Assembly (NCBI RefSeq): GCF_028285565.1 | Contig: NZ_JANQOY010000124.1 | Span: 1-50,699, forward strand | Length of the DNA: 50,699 nt | Direction: 5' to 3' | Source of the DNA: Acaryochloris sp. IP29b_bin.148 | GTDB taxonomy: Bacteria > Cyanobacteriota > Cyanobacteriia > Thermosynechococcales > Thermosynechococcaceae | Shown: positions 1-9,489 of the stretch, piece after piece | How positions within the stretch are numbered: position 1 is the first letter of the stretch | How the letters are laid out: every line of letters begins with the position of its first letter | Position numbers and translations under genes: made by a program | Notes under the pieces: generated by a model | Database searches by the model: none | The model's input: only the letters and a program-made list of their open reading frames with translations | What the model was told of the DNA's origin: nothing

Positions 1-55
1 TCCCTTACGCTGGATGCAGGGAAACTTCGTTTAAACTTAGTCAATTGAGGCACCC

Positions 56-1132
56 ATGGTAGACACCCTCAAAAAGCCTGATGTTCAGGAATTACGTGAT
101 GGGATTAAAGTTCCCGCCAAAGAAACGGTTCTTACCCCTCGTTTCTATACCACTGATTTTGACGAGATGGCCAAGATGGATCTCAGCGTCAATGAAGATG
201 AGATTCGAGCCATCATCGCCGAGTTCAAGGCTGACTATAACCAAAAGCACTTTACCCGTGATGAGCGCTTCGACAAGTCTTGGGATCACATTGATGGTGA
301 AACCCGACGCTTGTTTATTGAGTTTCTAGAGCGGTCTTGTACTGCGGAGTTCTCCGGCTTCCTCCTCTACAAAGAATTGGGCCGTCGTCTCAAGACCATT
401 AATCCTCTTTTGGCTGAAGGGTTTAACCTGATGTCTCGGGATGAAGCCCGTCACGCTGGCTTCCTTAATAAGGCCATGACGGACTTCAAACTGTCTTTGG
501 ACTTGGGCTTTTTGACTAAGAGCCGTAGCTATACCTTCTTCAAGCCTAAATTTATCTTCTATGCGACCTACCTCTCTGAAAAGATTGGTTACTGGCGCTA
601 TATCACCATCTATCGTCACTTGGCTGCGAATCCAGACGATTGTGTCTATCCCATTTTTGAATTTTTCGAGAATTGGTGCCAAGACGAGAACCGTCATGGT
701 GACTTCTTTGATGCCTTGATGCGGTCTCAGCCTCAACTGCTCAACGATTGGAAAGCCAGACTTTGGGCAAGATTCTTCTTGCTATCTGTCTTCGTCACCA
801 TGTATCTCAATGACCTGCAGCGCTCTGGTTTCTACGCCACCATTGGCCTAGATGCCCGTGAGTATGACAAGCATGTGATTAAGAAAACCAATGATAGTGC
901 GGGTCGTGTCTTTCCATTGGTATTGAACGTCGAGCATCCTAGTTTCTACGGCCACCTGGAAGAGTGCGTAGATAATTGCGTGAAGCTACGGGCTATTGAT
1001 GCAGCTGAGCAGCCCGAATTTATCAAGACAATTCGGAAGCTACCTATCTTCCTTGCCAATGGCTTCAACTTCTTGCGCTTATACCTGATGAAGCCCCTTC
1101 CGACGACTCAGTTCGAAGGCACTATTCGCTAG
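56..1132 (+). CDS. acsF: Mg-protoporphyrin IX monomethyl ester (oxidative) cyclase, aerobic
   Basis: This is the di-iron, oxygen-dependent cyclase that forms the fifth (isocyclic) ring of chlorophyll, turning Mg-protoporphyrin IX monomethyl ester into divinyl protochlorophyllide. The 358-residue length is usual for cyanobacterial AcsF. Two carboxylate/histidine iron motifs are visible, DEARH at residues 129-133 and DENRH at 210-214, with further Glu residues in the helical core (for example E98 in the segment TAEFSG). The ATG at 56 is preceded by a GAGG-type ribosome site. A strong intrinsic terminator follows the stop, so the gene probably ends its own transcript. Its upstream neighbour is outside the window. 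Identification is close to certain. Cyanobacteria often carry a second copy for low oxygen, and which copy this is cannot be told here. Confidence 0.97.
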   Translation: MVDTLKKPDVQELRDGIKVPAKETVLTPRFYTTDFDEMAKMDLSVNEDEIRAIIAEFKADYNQKHFTRDERFDKSWDHIDGETRRLFIEFLERSCTAEFSGFLLYKELGRRLKTINPLLAEGFNLMSRDEARHAGFLNKAMTDFKLSLDLGFLTKSRSYTFFKPKFIFYATYLSEKIGYWRYITIYRHLAANPDDCVYPIFEFFENWCQDENRHGDFFDALMRSQPQLLNDWKARLWARFFLLSVFVTMYLNDLQRSGFYATIGLDAREYDKHVIKKTNDSAGRVFPLVLNVEHPSFYGHLEECVDNCVKLRAIDAAEQPEFIKTIRKLPIFLANGFNFLRLYLMKPLPTTQFEGTIR

Positions 1133-1157
1133 TTTCAATCAATAACCTAACCTTACT

Positions 1158-1191
1158 AACCACCAAAAGCGTCAACTTTTGGTGGTTTTTT
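1158..1191 (+). terminator. Rho-independent terminator of acsF
   Basis: A perfect 12-bp stem (1158-1169 pairs with 1176-1187) encloses a 6-nt loop and runs straight into a T-run ending at 1191. It starts 25 bases after the acsF stop. It is the clearest intrinsic terminator in the window. Confidence 0.93.
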
Positions 1192-1301
1192 GATGCTTCT
1201 TGAGCCATGATCTGGATTTTTGAGCTTTGCTAATATCTGGGAGTAGGGTATGACTCTATACCTACGAACAACAGCTTTCTGTCGCTGTCCAAGGGGAAGT
1301 T

Positions 1302-2684
1302 ATGGATGTGACGCTGATTAAAGATCAATACCAAATCATCAAGCCCTTGGCAGAGGGAGGGTTTGGCATTACTTATTTGGTGGAAGATACCCATCGTCCT
1401 TCTCGCCGACGCTGCGTGCTTAAACAACTCAAGCCGGTCACCCAAGATCCTCAAGTTTATCAAATCGTTCAAGACCGATTCCGTCAAGAAGCCGCTTGCT
1501 TGGAAAAACTGGGTGATGAAAATCCCCAAATTCCTGAACTCTATAGTTATTTCCAAGACGGAGGGTACTTTTACCTGGCACAAGAATGGGTGAATGGCCA
1601 CACGTTAGCCCAATGGCAGCAGCCCGTGGATGCCCATGTCATTATGGACGTTTTGCAGCAGACCCTGCCAGTTCTGGAGGACATCCACCGTCAAGGCATC
1701 ATTCATCGGGATCTGAAGCCCGATAACATGATCTGGCGACAGCGAGACGGCAAGCCTGTCTTGATTGACTTTGGGGCGGTCAAAGAAGTGATGGGCACCC
1801 AGATCAATACTCAGGGACAAACCACGACCTCGATTGTGATTGGCACACCGGGCTATATGTCTGCTGAGCAAGCAGCAGGACGACCTGTCTTTTCTAGTGA
1901 TTTATATAGCCTGGGGTTGTCGATGATGGTTTTATTGACGGGGAGATTGCCCACACACTTGGGTAGCGATCCTTGCACGGGAGAGCTGCTCTGGCGTCAA
2001 CATGCCCCCGGTATTGATGGCGTTCTCGCAGATGTCCTCGACCGAGCCACACGTTATCATCCGCGCGAACGATTCTCCTCCGCTCGGGAGATGTTAGCGG
2101 ACTTGCAGAGGGATCCGGCTACTGTTTCTCCTACGCAGACCGCCTCTAGTTCTCAAACGCCCACTATTCAACAGCCTCACAGTCAGGCATCAGTTAGCGT
2201 ACCGAATTTCCTCAGGGGATGGAAGGGGATTGTGAGTGCGATCGCACTAGTCGGTATCGGCGGTTTATTATTATTTCGGCCTGGACAACCCAACACTCCA
2301 GTGCCAATGGGCGGGGTCAGTCCGAAGGAAGATATAGATGATTCAGAATCGACGGCTCCATCTATAGCAACCCCCGATCCATCTGGGCAAGCCTCATCTT
2401 CTATTGTGGGGACCTGGAAAGTTGAAGCACTGACTGTTATGAGTATTACTCACTATAAAAAAGATGGGACTTGGCGGGGCCGCATCACCTATGCCAATGG
2501 TTTATCCCAGGAATATACTGGCACTTGGGAGTACGCTGATGGCATTTTGCTATCGAAATCTCTCACCTTGCCGACAGCCCGACGCGCTGTGAGATGGATT
2601 AATGATAATACCGTGGAAGTCACGATTCTTGAGAACGGTAATCCTTTGCAAACGGGGTTAAAGTACATCGCTTATCGTCAATAG
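1302..2684 (+). CDS. Membrane-anchored Ser/Thr protein kinase with C-terminal lipocalin-like domain
   Basis: This is a Hanks-type (PknB/Spk-like) kinase of 460 residues. The glycine-rich loop EGGFGITY is at 18-25, the ATP lysine is K41, the catalytic loop HRDLKPDN is at 135-142 and DFG is at 156-158, so the kinase should be active. A Ser/Thr/Gln-rich linker (about 272-300) leads to one membrane helix at about 307-326. The remaining ~130 residues should be extracytoplasmic. Their end (about 370-458) has the short beta-strand pattern GTWK...DGTW...GTWEY seen in lipocalin-like domains. The ATG at 1302 follows an AAGGGG ribosome site. The layout suggests a receptor-like kinase whose outer domain senses a small molecule or envelope state. 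That role is inferred, and no substrate is known. It stands alone between acsF and the amylase gene. Confidence 0.88.
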   Translation: MDVTLIKDQYQIIKPLAEGGFGITYLVEDTHRPSRRRCVLKQLKPVTQDPQVYQIVQDRFRQEAACLEKLGDENPQIPELYSYFQDGGYFYLAQEWVNGHTLAQWQQPVDAHVIMDVLQQTLPVLEDIHRQGIIHRDLKPDNMIWRQRDGKPVLIDFGAVKEVMGTQINTQGQTTTSIVIGTPGYMSAEQAAGRPVFSSDLYSLGLSMMVLLTGRLPTHLGSDPCTGELLWRQHAPGIDGVLADVLDRATRYHPRERFSSAREMLADLQRDPATVSPTQTASSSQTPTIQQPHSQASVSVPNFLRGWKGIVSAIALVGIGGLLLFRPGQPNTPVPMGGVSPKEDIDDSESTAPSIATPDPSGQASSSIVGTWKVEALTVMSITHYKKDGTWRGRITYANGLSQEYTGTWEYADGILLSKSLTLPTARRAVRWINDNTVEVTILENGNPLQTGLKYIAYRQ

Positions 2685-2902
2685 AACGTTGCCTATAAAC
2701 GTTATGCGTTGGTCATGCTAGATAGGTGTTGGTGAGCACTGGCTCAATTTAGCGTGGATCTGATGTGCAAGGTGCGTTATATGACGTAAAGGCTTGGATG
2801 CAGCCATTTGAAGGATCAGGCTATTTATCCTTGTCCAAAAAGAATCCATCCGTTTGCCTTTAGCGAATAAAATTGAAATCGGCATCTTTATAGAGGTCTC
2901 AT

Positions 2903-4387
2903 ATGTCTGCACCCAACGGCGTAATGATGCAGTTCTTCCATTGGTATAACGCGGCTGATGGCAACTTGTGGAATGAATTGAAGACCAAAGCCACTGACCT
3001 CGCTCAGGTCGGGATTACATCGGTGTGGCTGCCGCCTGCCTATAAGGGAACTGGCGGTGGATATGATGTCGGCTATGGCGTCTACGATATATACGACCTA
3101 GGTGAGTTCGATCAAAAAGGCTCAGTCAGGACTAAATATGGAACTAAAGACGAATATATTGCTGCGATTAAAGCAGCGCAAACGGCTGGCCTTCAAGTTT
3201 ATGCTGACGTCGTCCTGAACCACAAAATGGGGGCTGACGCAGAAGAAGAAGTACAAGCTCGACCGATGAACCCTGAAAATCGGCATCAGCCTATTGGCGA
3301 TGCTCAAACCGTCAAGGTGTGGACGCACTTCACTTTCCCCGGTCGCCAAGGCCAGTATTCGGATCTGGAATGGCATTGGTGGCATTTTGATGCGGTTGAC
3401 TATAACGCCTACAACGAAGGACAAAAAGCCGTCTATTTATTCAAGGACAAACGCTTTGATAGCGATGTGGATCTTGAGAAAGGTGCGTTTGACTATCTGA
3501 TGGGCTGTGATTTAGATATGGAATCGCCTGAGGTTCAGGAGGAACTCAAATGCTGGGGAGCATGGTATGTCGAGACCACCCAAGTCGATGGCTTTCGCTT
3601 TGATGCCGTCAAACATGTCAAAGCAGGGTTTTTCCCCGAATGGCTGAACCATTGCCGTCAACAGAGTGGCAAACGGTTATTCGCGGTCGGTGAATATTGG
3701 TCGGATCATATCGAAGCGCTCCATCATTTCGTCAAACTGACAGATGGGGATGTGATGCTGTTTGATGCCCCGTTGCACTATAACTTCACGATGGCGAGCA
3801 ACCAGGGATGTGATTATGACTTGCGACAAATCTTTGATGACACGCTAGTTCAGCAACAGCCTGCTTTAGCAGTTACCTTAGTCGATAACCATGATTCTCA
3901 GCCCCTTCAGGCATTAGAATCTGTGGTTGAAGCGTGGTTTAAACCGCTGGCTTATGCCTTGATCCTATTGCGACGGGATGGCTATCCCTGTCTGTTTTAT
4001 GCGGATTACTATGGGGCTCACTATACCGATAAAGGTAAAGATGGCCAGGACTATGAAATTTGGTTAGACAGTCATCAGTGGCTGATCGATCGGTTTCTAG
4101 CGGCCCGACGAACCTATGCCTATGGTAATCAGTACGACTATTTTGATCATGCCAATTGTGTGGGCTGGACTCGCTTAGGGACGGAAGACCATCCCGGTGG
4201 AATAGCCGTTGTTCTCAGCAATGGTGGCAAGAGCCGCAAATGGATGGAAATCGGACAGCCTCACAAAACCTATAGGGATATAACGGAACATATTGCAGAG
4301 CCCATCACTACAAATGCAGAGGGTTGGGCTGAATTTACGTGTAAGGCAGGATCCGTCTCAGTATGGGTTCCAGAACCGGCTGATTAG
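2903..4387 (+). CDS. Alpha-amylase, cytoplasmic GH13 type
   Basis: This 494-residue glycoside hydrolase of family GH13 should cleave alpha-1,4-glucan (glycogen or maltodextrin). The catalytic triad is readable: nucleophile D234 in GFRFDAVKH, acid/base E264 in AVGEYW, and D331 in LVDNHDS. The first conserved region is DVVLNH (102-107). There is no signal peptide, so it should act in the cytoplasm on stored glycogen, like AmyA-type enzymes (subfamily 5). The C-terminal ~90 residues look like the usual all-beta domain C. The ATG at 2903 has only a weak AGAGG-like upstream site. The gene is monocistronic by spacing, with 218 bases before it and more than 200 after it. The exact product length (for example maltohexaose versus random endo-cleavage) cannot be judged from sequence. 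Confidence 0.93.
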   Translation: MSAPNGVMMQFFHWYNAADGNLWNELKTKATDLAQVGITSVWLPPAYKGTGGGYDVGYGVYDIYDLGEFDQKGSVRTKYGTKDEYIAAIKAAQTAGLQVYADVVLNHKMGADAEEEVQARPMNPENRHQPIGDAQTVKVWTHFTFPGRQGQYSDLEWHWWHFDAVDYNAYNEGQKAVYLFKDKRFDSDVDLEKGAFDYLMGCDLDMESPEVQEELKCWGAWYVETTQVDGFRFDAVKHVKAGFFPEWLNHCRQQSGKRLFAVGEYWSDHIEALHHFVKLTDGDVMLFDAPLHYNFTMASNQGCDYDLRQIFDDTLVQQQPALAVTLVDNHDSQPLQALESVVEAWFKPLAYALILLRRDGYPCLFYADYYGAHYTDKGKDGQDYEIWLDSHQWLIDRFLAARRTYAYGNQYDYFDHANCVGWTRLGTEDHPGGIAVVLSNGGKSRKWMEIGQPHKTYRDITEHIAEPITTNAEGWAEFTCKAGSVSVWVPEPAD

Positions 4388-4424
4388 TCCGTCAAATCAC
4401 GGCTGAGAGGGAGCGGTGAATAAC

Positions 4425-4446
4425 TTCACGGAGTTTTCACGGAGTT
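4425..4446. repeat. Perfect tandem 11-bp repeat
   Basis: The unit TTCACGGAGTT occurs twice head-to-tail (4425-4435 and 4436-4446) in the gap between the amylase stop and the Crp-family gene. It may be a regulator site for the downstream gene or a chance duplication. No terminator-like stem with a T-run was found in this gap. Confidence 0.6.
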
Positions 4447-4624
4447 CTTCTATTCTAAAAGTATTGATAAAGCCAATTTATGCGATCGCATTAGCCATTA
4501 GGTTAGCAGAGGCTGGATAAAACGTTTGTAGCGTTATGTTTGCTCTGTTTGGTAATACTTGAGGCTAAAGCCGATCTTTGGTTTTGATTTCTTATCCTCT
4601 GTTTTTTCCATAGGTACGCATTTT

Positions 4625-5260
4625 ATGGCAGTATCACCCTCCGTAGTGGTTCCCAAACTCTCTCTTTCGAAGCTGGATGGACCTCTATGTTTTAGATCTG
4701 GGCAACTTGTGCCTGAACATCCTGATCATCTTTGGTATATCAATCAAGGGCTAGTACGCACCTTGACCTGGAATGAAGAGGGGGACTTAGTCACCTTGGG
4801 CTTGTGGGGGGTAGGCGACTGTATTGGCCGTCTACTCTCTGAAGTGACGCCGTTTCAAATGGAATGCTTAAGTTCTGTGGAGATCAAGCCCTTGTCGCTA
4901 TCCGGGCAAGATTTAGGCGTGGTGATGCGATCGCACCTTCGCTATATGGAAGAACTCTTTAGCATCATCAGCTATAAGCGGGCACCCCAACGCTTACTGC
5001 GTTTTCTAGACTGGTTGGGCGATCGCTTCGGCCGCAAAGTGGAACAGGGACGAATTTTAGATTTGGGATTAACCCATCAGCTTCTGGCTGAAATTACAGG
5101 TATTACGCGGGTAACGGCCACTCGTTTGCTAAACGAATTTGAGCGTGAAGGCAAACTGATGCGTTTACCTAAGCAGCAAATGCTACTGCAATTTAACTCC
5201 AGCCATCCTGATCGGGTGACTAGCTTGGCCCGACATCGAGCCAAAGGGAAGCGTAAATAG
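4625..5260 (+). CDS. Crp/Fnr-family transcriptional regulator
   Basis: A 211-residue regulator is read from the ATG at 4625. A longer reading from TTG at 4559 adds 22 residues unlike the family and was not chosen. Residues ~18-110 match a degenerate cyclic-nucleotide-binding beta-barrel (FRSGQLVPEH...LWYINQGLVRTL). A long dimer helix follows (~105-140), then a winged helix-turn-helix (about 149-178: LTHQLLAEITGITRVTATRL). The usual cAMP phosphate-binding Arg-Ser segment is not evident, so the effector is probably not cAMP. Cyanobacterial paralogues of this kind respond to various signals. It ends 14 bases before the convergent dynamin-like gene. The target genes cannot be read here, but see the tandem CRP-like boxes at 39771-39806. 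Confidence 0.87.
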   Translation: MAVSPSVVVPKLSLSKLDGPLCFRSGQLVPEHPDHLWYINQGLVRTLTWNEEGDLVTLGLWGVGDCIGRLLSEVTPFQMECLSSVEIKPLSLSGQDLGVVMRSHLRYMEELFSIISYKRAPQRLLRFLDWLGDRFGRKVEQGRILDLGLTHQLLAEITGITRVTATRLLNEFEREGKLMRLPKQQMLLQFNSSHPDRVTSLARHRAKGKRK

Positions 5261-5274
5261 TAGCGTCAGGGAAC

Positions 5275-7344
5275 TCAGTTGAGTAAGGCCGTTAACTGAT
5301 TGACTTGCTCAGCCATCTGTTGATCCAGATGGCGAAGACGTTCCGTCTCTTGTTCTAGCTGGATATTTTGAGTTCCCTTCTGCATAACCAAATGGTTGAG
5401 TTCCGTTTGACGCGCCTGAATATCATCATTGAGACGTTGAATGATTTCGGTCTCATAGGTGTTAAAGCAGGTTAGTACTGCTTCATAGACCGTTGGTCGC
5501 TGCTCCTCGGCGATCTGGGGCAGACATTTGGCAAATTCCTGACGAGTCGTCGTCAGAAAGGTTTGACGGACATATTCAGCCTGGCCAGCGACCAAGCCTG
5601 CCCCAGCGACAATCACTAGAAACACGTTTAAGGCCATCGTTGAAAACAATAGACCCACCATTTGAATCACCAGGGTGACGCAGAGGGAGGTGAACACGGC
5701 TTGCAGAACTCGTCGCCAAAAGGGACTTAAACGGCCCACTACGCTGTTGAGGGAATTGGGGATAGCATCCAAGACTTCAAAGACGGTGTCGGTCCACGTT
5801 TCGGTGGCATTATAAGGATGACCGGAGGCCACATAGGATCGCCCCAGTAGTTTGGCATTAATCACATCCACGACTTGGGTATAGGTGGCCTGATATTGAT
5901 CGGCCACGGCTTGCACCTGGGCAAAGGCTGTTTCTAATTGCTGAGTCGCCTGCATTTCCCAGTCTGCTAATTTATCCGTGAGATAGCGTTCAAAGGCTCG
6001 CTTAAAAGACGCATGGAATTGGGCACGGTTCTGTTTGTTGAGGAAGTCGAGAAATTCGAGATCGGGCTGGGAGGCCACAAAATCCGTTTCAAAGGTTTTT
6101 TCTAGCTGCAGTAGATAGGTGTGAAATGAATCGGTAATCGCCTGCGCTTCGCGATCGCGGATTTTACGAATTTCGGCCTGAAACTCGGTGGAGACCGCTG
6201 CCAGCTGGTCAAATTCAGTCTGGACAGAGGCGACTTTATCCTTGAGATGGTCTATATCTTCATCCAGTAGGGGAATTCGTCGTTCGACGGCTTCATGGAC
6301 ATGGGCAGCAACGGAGCGGGCCTGCTGTACCGCATACTGAAGCTCAGCATGGGTGCGATCGCGAGTAAGAAACTGCGTCAGGGCATCAAGAAACGCGGGA
6401 ATGCCTGTATCGTCTAGGGGGGCTTTGGGGTCATGGAGCTGAGATCTCAACGCAGGCAACGCTGCAGTTTCAAAGACCCGGTCCCGATAGCGATCTTCGC
6501 CATTGACTAAACAATAGGGCGAGAGGTGGGTCTGAAAGAGCTGCCGGAGTTTGGTCTCGGCCTCCGCTACAGCCTCTTGATCCTCTGGATCGAGCAGGCT
6601 GGTTTGCACCTTATCCCAGGCATTGAGGAGAAAGAAAATCGTTAGCCCGCGATTCTGCAGAAAGTTGCGTAAGTAGCGTCGCTCATCTAGAGTGCAGGGT
6701 TGCGTCGTATTGAGCACAAATAACACCGCATGACAGTCATTGAGATAGTTGAGAACTAGCTCATTGCGGGCTTCCGTATCATTCAACCCAGGGGTATCGA
6801 CGAGTTCAATCCCTTTAGATAACAGGGGAAGCGGATATTCAATAACGGCATGACTGACATTAGGAAAGGCTTGCTCATCTTTTTCCTGTAAGGCTTTGGC
6901 TTCTGAAGGATCAATGGTGTATTTCCATTTGAAGGTAGCGACATCAATCTGCTGCGGCGGGGTGTCATCGCGAAAGTGGATGGTGACTCGTTTCTGAGGG
7001 CCATATTTAAGAACGCTTAAAATGGCGGTGCAAGGATTGACGTCGCTGGGTAGAAGGCGTTCTCCCAGAATGGCGTTAATCAAGGTGCTTTTACCGCGCT
7101 TTAAATCGCCCAGCACCACCAAACGAAAGATGCCTTGCTTTAAGTGATCACTAACGGTTTGAACCCGGTTGATCTGACGATCCAAGCCCAACTGTCCTGA
7201 CGCTTGGGTGCCTGCTGATTCAGATTGGGTAAGGATTTGAGCTATCTGATCTAAGTGTTCGGCAACCTGTGCTCGCACGCGGCGGACTTGGTCAAAATCA
7301 TCTAAATATCCCATAGATTGGGACAGGTTGACTGAAGTACTCAT
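5275..7344 (-). CDS. Bacterial dynamin-like GTPase (BDLP)
   Basis: This is a large membrane-remodelling GTPase of the dynamin superfamily. The G1 P-loop GDLKRGKS is at about residues 79-86, the switch motif VDTPGLND near 185-192 and the G4-like motif LNAWDK near 240. Long helical segments follow. A paired hydrophobic stretch (about 565-605, rich in Leu/Val/Ile/Gly) would be the membrane paddle, and a coiled-coil end is rich in Gln, Glu and Leu. Family members tubulate or fuse membranes, and in cyanobacteria the best studied is the Nostoc BDLP. I chose the ATG at 7344 (690 residues). An in-frame reading extends to 7413, but its first codon is TTG, its next ATGs (7401, 7398) lie beside an inverted repeat, and its N-terminus looks unstructured. 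It is convergent with the Crp-family gene. Confidence 0.9.
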   Translation of the reverse strand: MSTSVNLSQSMGYLDDFDQVRRVRAQVAEHLDQIAQILTQSESAGTQASGQLGLDRQINRVQTVSDHLKQGIFRLVVLGDLKRGKSTLINAILGERLLPSDVNPCTAILSVLKYGPQKRVTIHFRDDTPPQQIDVATFKWKYTIDPSEAKALQEKDEQAFPNVSHAVIEYPLPLLSKGIELVDTPGLNDTEARNELVLNYLNDCHAVLFVLNTTQPCTLDERRYLRNFLQNRGLTIFFLLNAWDKVQTSLLDPEDQEAVAEAETKLRQLFQTHLSPYCLVNGEDRYRDRVFETAALPALRSQLHDPKAPLDDTGIPAFLDALTQFLTRDRTHAELQYAVQQARSVAAHVHEAVERRIPLLDEDIDHLKDKVASVQTEFDQLAAVSTEFQAEIRKIRDREAQAITDSFHTYLLQLEKTFETDFVASQPDLEFLDFLNKQNRAQFHASFKRAFERYLTDKLADWEMQATQQLETAFAQVQAVADQYQATYTQVVDVINAKLLGRSYVASGHPYNATETWTDTVFEVLDAIPNSLNSVVGRLSPFWRRVLQAVFTSLCVTLVIQMVGLLFSTMALNVFLVIVAGAGLVAGQAEYVRQTFLTTTRQEFAKCLPQIAEEQRPTVYEAVLTCFNTYETEIIQRLNDDIQARQTELNHLVMQKGTQNIQLEQETERLRHLDQQMAEQVNQLTALLN

Positions 7345-7638
7345 AGATTGGCGTGTAAGAGGACTAAATTCTGAGATAGCAGGCGCTGACCGTACCATCA
7401 TAGCGATAGCCAATGGCCGATGGCGCTATCGATTCTTAGTATTTCTAGTTGGGTGTGACAGAGTGAGCCATCTAGACTACCGGAGAGTGGTGAATCACCT
7501 AGAGTTGGCTACTCAGTCCTGAAAATTTCTCTTGAGGTGGGTTTTAATTTGTGAAAGTAGAACCCCGGTAAATCTAGCATTAAACTAGAATCCTGAGATA
7601 CTTATTTCTTATGGAATACTTAATGAAGTGAATCAAAT

Positions 7639-8520
7639 ATGTCAAGCCAAAATAGTTTTTTGAACATTACTCAGCAAGGTAAGAATGGATGGTTGCGTTA
7701 CTTGCTTGGCATAATAACAATTTTTGGGATAGTTCTATTGAGTATTCTAGCCTATGGATATATCATTTATTGCTTTTTTAATATACCAATTAAAGAGTTA
7801 TTTTTACTATCAACTAAAGATCCTATCCTTCTTCTATTTGTTTTTAATTTATATTCGCTTAGTTTAGTTACTGGTATTTACATAGCGACAGAAAAAATTC
7901 ATAAGAAAAAATTCAAGACTTTATTTAGTTCAAGAGGAACTATTGACTGGCTTCGAATAGTTAGAGGTTCAGTGCTATGGCTCATTACATACTTTGCAAC
8001 TTGGATTTTGTTATATATCATTCATCCTTCCCGTTATCAACTAATATTTAATTTTTCTGAATGGATTCCATTAGCTTTTATTTATCTAGTATTATCTGTA
8101 TTTGGCTCGTTTTCTATAATTATTTTTCTGTATAGTTACCTACTTCAAGGAATATACAGTTTTATTCGAAATCGTGTTCTTGCTATAATCATTTTAAGTG
8201 CTATAATTTCAACATTTTTCATTGACTTAGAGTACCCTGAGTATTGGATTGCCAATTTTATTTTTTCTCTATTTTTTACTTTAATTGTAATTAAAGATAA
8301 TAGGATTGAATTAGCTGTTGGAATGCATATTCCAAATCTTTTTCTTCGTAATTCTTTCTTGGCTCCGCTGAAGAGTAACTTTGTTTTTTCAGCAGTCTTT
8401 GAGACTAATGGGGAATCAAATATATTCTTTTATCTAATGATCTGTATAATTAGATTCTCTTTGTTTTATTTTTTATGTTTCCATATCTCCAAGAAACGAG
8501 GAGTATCAAACTTTAATTGA
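7639..8520 (+). CDS. AT-rich polytopic membrane protein, degenerate CPBP-type
   Basis: This 293-residue protein has about seven to eight hydrophobic segments, with a very AT-rich coding sequence that stands out from its neighbours. The segment YLLQGIYSFIRNRVLAI (about 170-190) and the later AVGMHIPNLF (about 227-236) resemble the second and last helices of CPBP (Abi/Rce1-type) intramembrane proteases. However, the catalytic Glu-Glu pair normally just before that first helix is absent, replaced by hydrophobic residues. The protein is therefore unlikely to be an active protease of the known kind. It may be a CPBP-derived scaffold or transporter-like protein. There are no partner genes, and a transposase remnant follows. 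The codon use and A+T content suggest horizontal gain. Assignment to the family is tentative. Confidence 0.62.
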   Translation: MSSQNSFLNITQQGKNGWLRYLLGIITIFGIVLLSILAYGYIIYCFFNIPIKELFLLSTKDPILLLFVFNLYSLSLVTGIYIATEKIHKKKFKTLFSSRGTIDWLRIVRGSVLWLITYFATWILLYIIHPSRYQLIFNFSEWIPLAFIYLVLSVFGSFSIIIFLYSYLLQGIYSFIRNRVLAIIILSAIISTFFIDLEYPEYWIANFIFSLFFTLIVIKDNRIELAVGMHIPNLFLRNSFLAPLKSNFVFSAVFETNGESNIFFYLMICIIRFSLFYFLCFHISKKRGVSNFN

Positions 8521-8698
8521 CTGATAAAACGTAGATATAGCTTTTTTGCTCAGCAGTTTTACTTAGAAACAATCTTTTAGATATTCAGGTGTCAAATTCC
8601 CTAGAACTAGGCGCAAATGATTTAATGGGCGCTGCTTTGTTTATGCCTGCGTTTACATCTGATTTATCAATATGGTGGCTGGCAATTAGCAATGAAGC

Positions 8699-9184
8699 TT
8701 AACGGGGGACAAGGTTGCCCCAGGTATCCGCATCTCGATGCTCTGCAGCTTCAAGCAAATAGTAATAGGTGGAAGCAGCATCAATGCCGACTAGAACTGG
8801 TTTTGAGCCCTGGAAAATCTCATCATGTAATCCAATCTCTACAAATGACAGGTCTTGGGATTGATTGATCTTGTTAGCTGATTGTGAGGCAACTGCAAGC
8901 CGGTTGTGGATCGTGCCGACACTGGTGTGAAAGTCGAATAGATCCCGAAGCAACTCGACGACACCGCGAAAAGAGCTACGGCAAATCAGCACTAAGGCAA
9001 GAATCAGTTGGAACAGCCAAGCTTTCGTGATGGGTAAATTGAAAAGAACATCATCGTCATCATTAGTAGATGGTGAGAAAGCTTCTTCCAAAGCTTCATT
9101 TGCCTTATTGCTTTGTTGGTAGAGAAACTTGCGACTGACTTGATGTTTTTTGGCGAGGCTAGTGACGGGTTCAGTCTTAGTCAA
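8699..9184 (-). pseudogene. Truncated DDE transposase, N-terminal part
   Basis: The reading frame encodes an N-terminal helix-turn-helix (TSLAKKHQVSRKFLYQQ) and the start of a catalytic core, with one Asp in the segment VLVGIDAAS. It stops right after DADTWG. Full-length relatives continue for hundreds of residues with the remaining acidic residues, so this copy is dead. The frame also runs upstream to about 9240 without an ATG (codons reading SPTEHQELALQVL), so the true start is lost or was non-standard; 9184 is only a TTG. No terminal inverted repeats or target duplications could be identified. I associate this family with cyanobacteria including Acaryochloris, from memory. It marks past mobile-element activity beside the AT-rich membrane gene. 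Confidence 0.75.
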
Positions 9185-9489
9185 AACCTGAAGGGCTAAC
9201 TCCTGATGCTCAGTAGGAGAAAGAGTAGCGGCGACACAGAAGGATGAATTAATTTGGACAATCTACAGGACAATAAGTTGGCCTTGATTGAGTATCCCTG
9301 ATCGCCATACACGAGATCTCAAAATGTCTTGATTTCACTCAACTGTTGGCTAGATCTGTAACCCTGAAATGAACAGTGCCCAAAACAAGCACTAACAGTT
9401 GGGGCTCTTTTGTGAAAAAGTAATGATGGATGGCGATTTGATGGACCGTTTTGTAGGGCACCTCTAATCTCAACTCCAATTCTTCTTAG
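9185..9489. other. Non-coding gap with possible second transposase remnant
   Basis: This 305-base gap lies between the transposase fragment and the next gene. On the minus strand a stop-to-stop stretch at 9339-9485 begins EELELRLEVPYKTVHQIA, which resembles the helix-turn-helix of IS630-type transposases. It has no start codon and soon loses resemblance. It may be a scrap of a second insertion sequence. Nothing else is recognised. Confidence 0.3.

Noticed and set aside
2718-2912. 64-codon minus-strand frame upstream of the amylase
   Set aside because: No ribosome site, domain or plausible composition; it overlaps the amylase start.
4400-4416. CTGAGAGG reminiscent of a TPP riboswitch
   Set aside because: The second conserved half and the pairing partners are absent, and no thiamine gene follows.
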